Source: an uncultured Christensenellaceae bacterium (lineage in GTDB: Bacteria > Bacillota > Clostridia > Christensenellales > Pumilibacteraceae). From it: a stretch of DNA of 64,000 bases. Position numbers and translations under genes: made by a program. Where the stretch lies: NCBI GenBank assembly GCA_910587445.1, contig CAJULE010000007.1:15407-79406 (forward strand), given 5' to 3'. Under the pieces are notes generated by a model. The model did not search any database. It saw nothing but the letters and a program-made list of their open reading frames with translations, and was not told where the DNA came from. This document shows positions 15,991 to 23,378 of this stretch, one piece after another. Position 1 is the stretch's first letter; every line of letters starts with the position of its first letter.

Positions 15991-16314
15991 ATGTTCAGAT
16001 TGAAAGAGATAAGGACGGAATGCGGAATCAAGCGAAGTAAAATGGCGGCGGATTTAAAGATAAATGCGGGAACCGTTGCAAATTACGAAAACGAGATCAG
16101 ACAGGCTCCGTATGAATATCTGATAAAGTTTGCCGATTATTTCGACGTAAGCATAGACTATCTTTTGGGGCGCGGCGAAGAAGAAAAACCTCTTCGTCCC
16201 GAAAGCGCAATGACGGGCGAAGAGGCAAAGCTTCTTGCGGATTTTCGTTTGCTCGACAGGTTGGGCAAAAGCCGTGTATGCGAATATGTCGAGCTTTGGA
16301 AAGAGAAAGAATAA
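15991..16314 (+). CDS. Xre-family helix-turn-helix regulator
   Basis: 107 residues from ATG 15991. The N-terminal 65 residues are a Cro/CI-type HTH (MFRLKEIRTECGIKRSKMAADLKINAGTVANYENEIRQAP...DYFDVSIDYLLGR), the usual layout of SinR/Xre repressors, followed by a short helical tail that may mediate dimerisation. It faces the TM2 operon, and the CATTTTGTA boxes between them are its likely operators. Ends before a strong bidirectional terminator. Confidence 0.88.
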   Translation: MFRLKEIRTECGIKRSKMAADLKINAGTVANYENEIRQAPYEYLIKFADYFDVSIDYLLGRGEEEKPLRPESAMTGEEAKLLADFRLLDRLGKSRVCEYVELWKEKE

Positions 16315-16417
16315 AACGGTATACGGGATAAATCATACGGCGCGCGGCAACGAAAGCGCACTTTCAATAGGGATTTAAAAAACCAAATATTTAATATCTG
16401 CACTTTTAAGTGATGAC

Positions 16418-16450
16418 AAAAAGCCCTCTGACAAATTGTTTGAGGGCTTT
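16418..16450. terminator. Bidirectional terminator
   Basis: AAAGCCCTC (16420-16428) and GAGGGCTTT (16442-16450) with a 13-base loop and A/T flanks separate the Xre gene from the convergent GNAT gene. Confidence 0.8.
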
Positions 16451-16488
16451 GACTACACATTATTAAGTAAGGCAAATTGAAATTTATA

Positions 16489-17247
16489 TTACTGTTTATA
16501 ATAACTCTCTACAAGTTCAAGAAACTTCTTCTCGTTTAGGATTTCGTTTGATATATATTGTCCGTTGTAAAATACGGCATAATTCGTCCACGCCATAGGC
16601 GCGTTTTGCGCTTTTTCCTTGCTGTCTATCAATACGCTTTCAAACGGAATGCCTTTGTCCTTTGCCATTTGCTGAACAAGCGGAACGTATTTAGCCGTAA
16701 ACGGACAATCGTGCGTATAATACACAACAAAACCTTGTTTATCTATATGCGGCTGTTTTGCTTGTTCTTTGAATTTCGGAACGGGCGCATTTTCGTCAAA
16801 AGATAAATACATTAAAGTAAAGTTTGGATTTGCTTTATCCGCAACCTTAAACCCTTTATAAGCAAAATATTTCGGATCTGACAAAAACGGCATTTTCTTC
16901 GGGGACGAAATTACGGTTAAGCCGCATTTACCTTGCTCTTTTGCATCGGCTATACAGGCGTTTAATAAATCGTTGGCATAGCCGTGTCCTTTGAATGAAC
17001 CTGAAACCCAAAAGCAATTTATGTGCATATAGTCGTTTGCTTCGATAGGACACCAAGCGTTTTCGGCGGGTATGTATTCGATAAAACATTTTCCGCGCTC
17101 GGTAGATTTCAAAAATACCAATCCGTCTTTTATCCTTTCTTTAAGCCACGCTTTCTTGCTTGCTACTTGTATATCTTTATTGTTTGATATGGCGCAACAA
17201 ATATGTTCCTTCCCCAAATTGTCGAGTGTGAGTTTAATATATTCCAT
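16489..17247 (-). CDS. GNAT acetyltransferase with a C-terminal YoaP-type domain
   Basis: 252 residues. Residues 1-140 are a GNAT fold with the acetyl-CoA loop seen as WVSGSFKGHGYANDLL (R/Q-x-x-G-x-G/A type). Residues 165-250 (QGFVVYYTHDCPFTAKYVPLVQQMAKDKGIPFESVLIDSKEKAQNAP) look thioredoxin-like, with a single Cys in HDCPF, matching the YoaP domain attached to GNATs in Bacillus and clostridia. Substrate unknown. Start supported by GGAG 10 bases upstream. First of three AT-rich minus-strand genes that look recently acquired. Confidence 0.8.
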   Translation of the reverse strand: MEYIKLTLDNLGKEHICCAISNNKDIQVASKKAWLKERIKDGLVFLKSTERGKCFIEYIPAENAWCPIEANDYMHINCFWVSGSFKGHGYANDLLNACIADAKEQGKCGLTVISSPKKMPFLSDPKYFAYKGFKVADKANPNFTLMYLSFDENAPVPKFKEQAKQPHIDKQGFVVYYTHDCPFTAKYVPLVQQMAKDKGIPFESVLIDSKEKAQNAPMAWTNYAVFYNGQYISNEILNEKKFLELVESYYKQ

Positions 17248-17283
17248 ATTTTTTGTTCTCCGTCAAATTACTGTTTATCGTAG

Positions 17284-17874
17284 TTACATTTTCGGCATAG
17301 GCGCATTGTAAAAGCCGAGCTTATGAAAATCATACCAGCCTTTTATTTGTTCTTCGGTTGATACCAATAAAGCTCGTAATACTTCTTGCGCAAATTCAAG
17401 AGCTGCCGTTCCATTTGCCGTGATAACATTATTGTCCAATACCGCTTGCCTATGCATAAAGCCTTGTTCGTTTGTATAAGACGAATATTGTTTTAATTCG
17501 TTCAAATCATTAGCCGTATGTTTTGCGCCATTCAACGCCCCAATAGAGCCTAAAAATCTACAAGCATCGCAAATCGCACCTACCACTTTGCCGCTCTTAA
17601 TGCAAGCATCAATAAGCGGCTTAACTTGCATAGCGTTCTCGTTATGCCACGACATACCACCAATAAGTATTACGGCACCATAATCGGACGGTAATGTAAG
17701 TAAATCATAATCAGGCAAACACTTAACACCGCCAATAGAGGTAACGGCGTTCTTTGTAAGTGATACAGTTTTATTTTCAAACTTGCCGCCACCGAGCATA
17801 TTGACCGCCGACGAAATATAAGCAAGCTCCCAATCAGCCCATTGTTCCAAGATTACATATAGTATTTTTTTCAT
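17284..17874 (-). CDS. DJ-1/PfpI-family protein
   Basis: 196 residues from ATG 17874, chosen over ATG 17883 because the AAAGGAA site would touch the earlier codon. The fold starts LYVILEQWADWELAY (the conserved N-terminal Glu), and the nucleophile elbow is GAICDACRFLG, with the reactive Cys followed by D-A rather than the usual G/H. Family members are glyoxalases, deglycases, chaperones or amidotransferase-like; the similar clostridial subgroup is annotated as glutamine amidotransferase. Separated by only 36 bp from the GNAT gene and close to the next gene, in the same orientation. Confidence 0.82.
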   Translation of the reverse strand: MKKILYVILEQWADWELAYISSAVNMLGGGKFENKTVSLTKNAVTSIGGVKCLPDYDLLTLPSDYGAVILIGGMSWHNENAMQVKPLIDACIKSGKVVGAICDACRFLGSIGALNGAKHTANDLNELKQYSSYTNEQGFMHRQAVLDNNVITANGTAALEFAQEVLRALLVSTEEQIKGWYDFHKLGFYNAPMPKM

Positions 17875-17941
17875 TATCTTCATTTCCTTTTACGTCGCTA
17901 AATTGAAATTTATCGTTCTGTTTCTTGTGCTTGTCTTGATA

Positions 17942-18700
17942 TTAAAAATCGTAAACAATAACAACACCGTGTTCAAGAGAAAATTCAGCTGCTTGCCATA
18001 AAATAGAAAAAGCAAATTTTGCTAAAGACTCTGTATTGTAGGCCATATGTTTATGCGCTTCTTCTATTCCGTTTTCCTTGCTATATACCATATCAGCAGG
18101 ATAACCTTCTGTTTTGCTCCACGAAATGATAGTATTTCTATCGGCATTCCATTCAAAAGAATTATATACTTTCAATTCTTCAAGAAGCAAACTACTTGTT
18201 GCCAAAATACTTTCCTCTGAATTTGGTAAAACATAATTAAACATTATATTCCTTTTAATAGGAAGCCACCAACCATTGCCATCAAATAAAGATAATTGAA
18301 AATCTTTCGTTTCAAGAAATTCTGATACAATAGGGTGTTTGTAAATATCAAAATTCTTAATAATTGTAGAAGGTACTTCTTTATTGCTGTATTTTGAAGC
18401 AATGTAAAGTAATAAAGCATTTAAGGCATCCCAGTCCGGCTTATCTGTATAATATGGCGTAACCTCATAATCCTCATTCCACAATGGTACAGGATTTAAA
18501 TTAAGACCTTTTACTATAGCATTTTGCCATTGAGTTACTAACTCTTGAATTTCTTGTAAAGAAAGTTCATCTTCACTATCTTGTTGTGGTCTTATTGTTC
18601 GGAAATCTATTCCATTAGCCTCGGCAAATTGTTGTGATACTGTTTTCCAATTATGCGCATAATAACGAATTAATGTCCCTGCATATATATCAAGTCCCAT
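17942..18700 (-). CDS. Unknown protein of the AT-rich accessory block
   Basis: 252 residues, start ATG 18700 with AAGGAG 11 bases upstream. It begins MGLDIYAGTLIRYYAHNWKT and is rich in Trp and Tyr (GWWLPIKRNIMFNYVLPNSEE, YNSFEWNADRNTIISWSKTEGYPADMVYSKENG). No signal peptide, membrane helix or motif that I recognise. Single-domain acidic proteins of this style are common as immunity-like or cassette genes, but there is no toxin gene beside it. Its promoter shares a 23-bp block with that of traX. Confidence 0.6.
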   Translation of the reverse strand: MGLDIYAGTLIRYYAHNWKTVSQQFAEANGIDFRTIRPQQDSEDELSLQEIQELVTQWQNAIVKGLNLNPVPLWNEDYEVTPYYTDKPDWDALNALLLYIASKYSNKEVPSTIIKNFDIYKHPIVSEFLETKDFQLSLFDGNGWWLPIKRNIMFNYVLPNSEESILATSSLLLEELKVYNSFEWNADRNTIISWSKTEGYPADMVYSKENGIEEAHKHMAYNTESLAKFAFSILWQAAEFSLEHGVVIVYDF

Positions 18701-18750
18701 AACAATACTTTCTCCTTAATCCCAAATAATTTAGTCCTCTAAATTACTGT

Positions 18751-18792
18751 TTATCGTACAGTCATTATATCATGAAAAATGAAAGAACGCAA
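18751..18792 (-). promoter_or_regulatory. Promoter of the unknown gene, sharing a 23-bp block with the traX promoter
   Basis: On the minus strand TTGCGT (18792-18787), 17 bp, TATAAT (18769-18764). The 23 bases at 18751-18773, covering the -10 box and transcription start, are identical to 41073-41095 upstream of traX. Upstream sequences differ. Confidence 0.65.
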
Positions 18793-18851
18793 CCTATTTA
18801 ATGGGTCGTGCATTCGCGCCGCCTCGCGGCAGTCCCTTTTATAAGGAGCCT

Positions 18852-20552
18852 ATGAAAACCGAATATACTTTGATGTATACAGTGGAAAGCGGCGGAAAAA
18901 TTTTCGGCGCTTCGGTTCAGACTATTGAAGAGGGCGGAGACGGCACGATTGTCACTGCTTCGGCGGAAAACGGCTACAGATTCGTCAAATGGTCGGACGG
19001 ACTCGAAGCAAATTCGAGAACGGATACGAACATTACCGAAAGCAAAACCTACACCGCAATTTTCGAAAAGAGAATTTTGAATCTCAGTTATTCTGCGGCG
19101 AACGGCGGACATATCGAGGGAGACACCGAGCAATCGGTCGAATACGGGGCAAACGGAATAACGGTAAGGGCTATAGCGGAAGAAGGGTATGAATTTAAGA
19201 ATTGGTCGGACGGTGAGCCTTATGCGGAACGTACCGATAAAAGCGTAAGGACGAATAAGACCGTAACCGCATATTTCGAGGAATACACGAGGACTTTCGA
19301 GCTCGACTATAAGTTCGGAGAAATGTCGGAAGGAGACGATAAGCCCGAAACCGTCACGCTTACTTATGCGAACCTAAAAGAATATGAATTTCCCGTACCT
19401 ACGCGCGAGCACTTTACGTTCGGCGGTTGGTATATAGGAGAAACTTGCCTTACGGACGCAAGCGGAAAGGCTACGGCAAGCGAAGATATAATAAGATCAA
19501 AAGAACAGCAAATTCATGCAAAGTGGACGGCAAACGAGACGTTTACTTATAAAATACTTTTGGTGTATGTGACGCGCATAGACGCCGTTTTGCCCACACG
19601 AGACCGTGACGATACAATCCACGTGGACTATACGATGAGCGATAAGGAGCGCGAGTTTTGCGCTTTGACGACGGTGCGTCTCAAACAACATATGGACGAG
19701 ATGTGTGACGGACTCGTAGATTTTCAAATAGACGAGTATTATACTGCGGAGACTTCGGTGACGGAGCATTTTACTCAAAGTATAATGTCCGGTAAGATTT
19801 CAAATTCCTTGTCTCCGCGTAAAATGCCCGAAGTAAAGGAGCTTGCAGCTACTTACGACAGCGCTATGAGTGTTATTGCATTGAACGATTATGATTGTTT
19901 ATTATATAATGAAGCGGGAAATGCCGGAGCAAAATACGGTTGCGTATATTTTGATCCGTTTTATCAAATATTGTCTCGTTTAAAATATAATCTTGACGAC
20001 GTCATACAACTGCTGAAAGACGACAGAGATTATCGTCTTCCCGGACAGAAGTGTGATTTGTTGGAGGCATATTGGTTTGGAACTTTTATCCACGAACTTG
20101 CGCACACAATTGAAATGAGGGTAAATTTATCCGACTATCATCATGCCGTTGGTTATGAGTTGCACTATATTCAACATAAACAAGATTATGAAGCAAATAA
20201 ATACTATTATCTCTGCGAGGCCATGATAGACGGCGAAAAAGTCGGCGTGCCGTATTCTTTTTGGAAAGGCGACATCGCCACCGTAGTGCTTCGCACTTCG
20301 TCGCAAGGTATGGGAAGCGTAGGAATGCGCAGCGGTCACCTTAGTTACACATTTAATCCGAACGACGGCAGTATGTCATGCGAGTTTCTTTTCGGAAGCG
20401 AGACCACATTAATAGCGTTGCCGATGAGAGCTAACCCCGACAAAGAATTTCGCTTTGTGTGTTGGTCGGACGGAGTGACTACTCCCGAACGAACGGAGCT
20501 TATAACGGGCGACCTCGACTTGACGGCAATATTCGAAGAAGTGACAGAGTAA
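18852..20552 (+). CDS. InlB B-repeat protein with an embedded HExxH metallopeptidase-like domain
   Basis: 566 residues from ATG 18852 (AAGGAG, short spacing); an in-frame ATG at 18801 is possible. Two InlB-type B repeats (residues 1-65 and 73-140; ENGYRFVKWSDG, EEGYEFKNWSDG) and a Flg_new-like repeat (FTFGGWYIGE) precede a domain of about 270 residues with IHELAHTIEM, an HExxH zinc motif, then another half B repeat at the end (FRFVCWSDGVTTPERT). Repeats of this kind are normally extracellular, yet no signal peptide or anchor is visible, so the 5' end may be truncated. Target unknown. Confidence 0.75.
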   Translation: MKTEYTLMYTVESGGKIFGASVQTIEEGGDGTIVTASAENGYRFVKWSDGLEANSRTDTNITESKTYTAIFEKRILNLSYSAANGGHIEGDTEQSVEYGANGITVRAIAEEGYEFKNWSDGEPYAERTDKSVRTNKTVTAYFEEYTRTFELDYKFGEMSEGDDKPETVTLTYANLKEYEFPVPTREHFTFGGWYIGETCLTDASGKATASEDIIRSKEQQIHAKWTANETFTYKILLVYVTRIDAVLPTRDRDDTIHVDYTMSDKEREFCALTTVRLKQHMDEMCDGLVDFQIDEYYTAETSVTEHFTQSIMSGKISNSLSPRKMPEVKELAATYDSAMSVIALNDYDCLLYNEAGNAGAKYGCVYFDPFYQILSRLKYNLDDVIQLLKDDRDYRLPGQKCDLLEAYWFGTFIHELAHTIEMRVNLSDYHHAVGYELHYIQHKQDYEANKYYYLCEAMIDGEKVGVPYSFWKGDIATVVLRTSSQGMGSVGMRSGHLSYTFNPNDGSMSCEFLFGSETTLIALPMRANPDKEFRFVCWSDGVTTPERTELITGDLDLTAIFEEVTE

Positions 20553-20571
20553 AATAGAGATATAACAAATT

Positions 20572-20612
20572 ACAGCCGATTCGTGATTTAATTTCGCGAG
20601 TCGGCTCTGTTT
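20572..20612. terminator. Convergent terminator
   Basis: AGCCGA...TCGGCT stem with an AT-rich loop and TGTTTTCT on the plus side, between the B-repeat gene and the amidase-like gene. Confidence 0.5.
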
Positions 20613-20613
20613 T

Positions 20614-21669
20614 CTAATACAGTCTCGGGCGGGGAGAAGAGGCTATAAGGGCGGCGAGAGTTTCGGGGTCGGCTATTCCCGTGTCATTCAGCCCGTGTTC
20701 CCTTTGAAACAGGCGCAGGGCGTTTTCTGTTTCGTCGCCGAATATGCCGTCGACGGTGACGGGGTAGAGCCTCGAGAGAAGCCGCCGCTGTAAAAGCGTG
20801 ACGTGCGAGCCGCTGCTTCCTTCGGAGAGAGCCGGCGTCTCGTCCGCCGTCAGAAGCCGCCTGTAGGTTGCCGCGCCCGCGATCCCGTCGGGCTCGAGTC
20901 CGTTTAAAAGCTGGAAGTCGACAAGCGCATTTTTCGTTGCCGCACCGAAAACTCCGTCCGCGGCAACGTCGAAGCCGTCGCTCGTAAGTAAGAATTGAAG
21001 GAGTTTGACCGCATTGCCGCGGTCTCCCGCCTGTACTGTTTTATAGGCGGAGACGTCGTTTCGCTCTATATACGGCACGTCGAGATTGAGGCAGGTCGCG
21101 CGCGTTGCGCTTTCCGCGACGGTGATCACGAAGTCGGGATCGAGCATGAGCGCCGCCTCGGTAAAATTCGTCATGAATCCCGGCTCTATGAGCGCGGAAA
21201 CGCAATTCACGGAGCCGAGCACGCCTATGTCGAGGTCTTGCAGAGAGTTGCCTTTAAGCCCGCTTTGCACGAGCTCCAAGGCTATGTCCTCGGCGTAGGC
21301 GCGCGAAGAGTCGGGATAGGGGTTGCGCGAGGAAAAGGCGGTGACGAAACCGCTTATGTCGGAAAAGACCGAGCCGCTTCCGTAGGCGTTGTAGCCGAAC
21401 GTCACGAGGCGGGTGAGCCGCGCCGAGTTTATCCGCATGACCCTCGTCGAAATGGGCGGGTCTGAATCCTCGGGTTTAACGTCGTAGACGTTGAAGCCCA
21501 CGCGAAGACACGCCTCCAAAAATCTGATTTTTGCGGCGCGGTTGAATTCGTTTTCGTGTATGGCTCGGTTTATGTAGGGCATTACGGGCGTGCGCTTGCC
21601 GGGGGTGGGCGGGCTCATTCCGTGTTCGTCGTTGCCGCCTATGAGAAAACTTGCCGGATTGTTTGGCAT
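20614..21669 (-). CDS. N-acetylmuramoyl-L-alanine amidase-like protein with two peptidoglycan-binding domains
   Basis: 351 residues, start supported by AAGGAG 7 bases upstream. Residues 1-190 follow the Amidase_3 pattern: DEHG, the second zinc ligand Glu in HENEFNRA, and the catalytic Glu in ALIEPGFMTN. The third zinc ligand is missing: where active enzymes have S-x-H-x-NA, this one reads TFGYNAYG (His replaced by Gly). Two PG_binding_1 domains follow (about 210-270 and 285-345; VKLLQFLLTSDGFDVAADGVFGAAT, VTLLQRRLL...VDGIFGDET). No signal peptide, as in sporulation amidases such as CwlC. Activity is doubtful; it may be a wall-binding pseudoenzyme. Confidence 0.82.
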   Translation of the reverse strand: MPNNPASFLIGGNDEHGMSPPTPGKRTPVMPYINRAIHENEFNRAAKIRFLEACLRVGFNVYDVKPEDSDPPISTRVMRINSARLTRLVTFGYNAYGSGSVFSDISGFVTAFSSRNPYPDSSRAYAEDIALELVQSGLKGNSLQDLDIGVLGSVNCVSALIEPGFMTNFTEAALMLDPDFVITVAESATRATCLNLDVPYIERNDVSAYKTVQAGDRGNAVKLLQFLLTSDGFDVAADGVFGAATKNALVDFQLLNGLEPDGIAGAATYRRLLTADETPALSEGSSGSHVTLLQRRLLSRLYPVTVDGIFGDETENALRLFQREHGLNDTGIADPETLAALIASSPRPRLY

Positions 21670-21740
21670 AATGTGCTCCTTGTCGTCAGAGTTATTTGAG
21701 TCCGCCGATATTTTTCGTTGCGGAAAATATACCGAAACGG

Positions 21741-21802
21741 TTGCTTACGCCGTCGTGCTATGATATAATAGGAGTGAAAAAGCTTGCTCGCAAGTGCTTT
21801 TT
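21741..21802 (+). promoter_or_regulatory. fabV distal promoter followed by a terminator-like leader hairpin
   Basis: TTGCTT (21741-21746), 17 bp, TATAAT (21764-21769). The predicted start is followed at 21777-21802 by a hairpin (AAAAAGC/GCTTTTT and TTGC/GCAA) with a T5 tail, so most transcripts could stop after about 30 bases. A second -10 box (TATAAT 21894-21899, poor -35) lies nearer to fabV. Suggests attenuation with a bypass promoter. Confidence 0.5.
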
Positions 21803-21959
21803 CGCGACATATTGCAACATACGGCTTTTATTTGCGCTTGGCATATAGATTGCGTCGCAATGCGAAAATTTATTTTTGCAAGCCGTTCCATGTTATAATA
21901 TATGCGGAGCTCCGGCAATATGACAAGGAGCGAAACATAAAAAAGGAGACCGTTATTCT

Positions 21960-23135
21960 ATGATAGTCGAACCTAAGGTAAGAGGATTTATTTGCACGAC
22001 GGCGCACCCCGTAGGGCTTAAAGCCGCAGTAAAAGAGGATATCGATTTCGTTCGTGCGCGCGGCGCGGTGAACGCGGGCAAGACCGTGCTCGTCATCGGC
22101 GCGTCAATGGGATACGGGCTTTCGGCGCGTATTGCGGCGGCATTCGGCGGAAAAGCGGACACGCTCGGCGTAATATTCGACCGTCCGCCCACGCAGAGCC
22201 GCACGGCTTCGGCAGGGTGGTACAACACGGCTGCGTTTGCCGAGTACGCCGCAAAAGATGGCTTATATCGCAAGACGATAAACGGCGACGCGTACTCCGC
22301 CGAGGTGAAGCAAAAAGTCGTCGACACACTCAAAGCCGACGGCAAAGTTCTCGACTGCGTGATTTATTCGGTTGCCGCGCCGCGTCGCACGCTTAAAGAC
22401 GGCACGAGCGTGAGCTCGGTACTTAAGACCGTCGGCAAGCCGTTTACGAATAAGACCATAGACCTTCGCACGAAAGAGATAGGCGAAGTCACCATACCGC
22501 CCGCGACAGACGAGGAGATTAAAAACACCGTGAGCGTCATGGGCGGCGAGGATTGGATAGAATGGATGACGCTTTTAAAGAGCGAAGGGCTTTTGAAGGG
22601 CGACGCCGTTACCGCCGCTTTCTCGTACATAGGACCGAGTATCACTCACCCCATATACAAGGACGGCTCGATAGGCATGGCGAAAAAGGATCTCGCGCTT
22701 GCTGCCGAAAAACTTCGCAGGCAAGGGCTTCGCGCTTTCGTTTCGGTGAACAAGGCGCTCGTCACGCAGTCGAGCTCGGCTATCCCCATCGTGCCGCTGT
22801 ATATTTCGCTCCTCTATAAAGTCATGAAGGAGCGCGGTACGCACGAGACGACGATCGGACAGATGCAGAGGCTGTTCGGAGAGAAGCGGCTTATCGATGG
22901 CGCGGTGACGGACGACGACGCGTTTATCCGTCTCGACGATCTCGAAATGGACGAGCCTACCCAAAGCGAAGTCAAGAGGCTTTGGGACAAGGCGGGCAAG
23001 GCGTCTCTTGACGAAATAGCCGATCTGAAAGGCTATGACGACGATTTCTTGCGCCTCTTCGGCTTCGGCGTGAAGGGCGTGGACTATGCCGCGGACGCGG
23101 ACGTCGATGTGAAAATAGACGGGCTTATCGAATAG
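21960..23135 (+). CDS. fabV: FabV-type trans-2-enoyl-ACP/CoA reductase
   Basis: 391 residues, the family's usual length. NAD-binding loop GASMGYGLSARIAAAFG near residue 47, and the catalytic Y-x8-K motif with Tyr233 and Lys242 in PIYKDGSIGMAKKDL; SYIGPSITHP and KALVTQSSSAIPIVPLYI are typical of FabV/TER. It reduces the enoyl intermediate in the last step of fatty acid elongation, or crotonyl-CoA in butyrate-type fermentation; sequence alone does not separate the two. FabV enzymes are naturally insensitive to triclosan. Monocistronic, with a terminator downstream. A FabZ dehydratase is encoded separately at 33032. Confidence 0.92.
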   Translation: MIVEPKVRGFICTTAHPVGLKAAVKEDIDFVRARGAVNAGKTVLVIGASMGYGLSARIAAAFGGKADTLGVIFDRPPTQSRTASAGWYNTAAFAEYAAKDGLYRKTINGDAYSAEVKQKVVDTLKADGKVLDCVIYSVAAPRRTLKDGTSVSSVLKTVGKPFTNKTIDLRTKEIGEVTIPPATDEEIKNTVSVMGGEDWIEWMTLLKSEGLLKGDAVTAAFSYIGPSITHPIYKDGSIGMAKKDLALAAEKLRRQGLRAFVSVNKALVTQSSSAIPIVPLYISLLYKVMKERGTHETTIGQMQRLFGEKRLIDGAVTDDDAFIRLDDLEMDEPTQSEVKRLWDKAGKASLDEIADLKGYDDDFLRLFGFGVKGVDYAADADVDVKIDGLIE

Positions 23136-23201
23136 TTAGGCGTAAAGATTTCCGCCTTTCGACCGATCGTTGCGTCAGAGAAAAATATGTATGGTAAAGC
23201 G

Positions 23202-23228
23202 AAACTGCGGCATGGCGCCGCAGTTTTT
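23202..23228 (+). terminator. Terminator of fabV (recurrent AAACTGCGG type)
   Basis: AAACTGCGGC (23202-23211) and GCCGCAGTTT (23217-23226) form a perfect 10-bp stem with loop ATGGC and a T5 tail. Confidence 0.85.
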
Positions 23229-23295
23229 ATCTTTGCGCTTTTTAAGGGGAATGGCGAAATACGGCAGACTTTGTTTTCCGTCGAGGGCAAAAGCA

Positions 23296-23324
23296 TTGAC
23301 AGAAAAATTTATATATGTTATACT
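23296..23324 (+). promoter_or_regulatory. Sigma-A promoter of the ATPase-GH2-pfl-galK operon
   Basis: TTGACA (23296-23301), 17-bp spacer, TATACT (23319-23324), 54 bp before the first start codon. Confidence 0.8.
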
Positions 23325-23378
23325 CCATAATGTATAGCTGTTTTTATGCGGCTCGTAAAATTTTGATTCGGAGTGAGC

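Noticed and set aside
16489..18700. Integron gene-cassette array
   Set aside because: Junction repeats do not carry attC core sites (GTTRRRY and its partner) and no integrase gene is present, so only cassette-like can be said.
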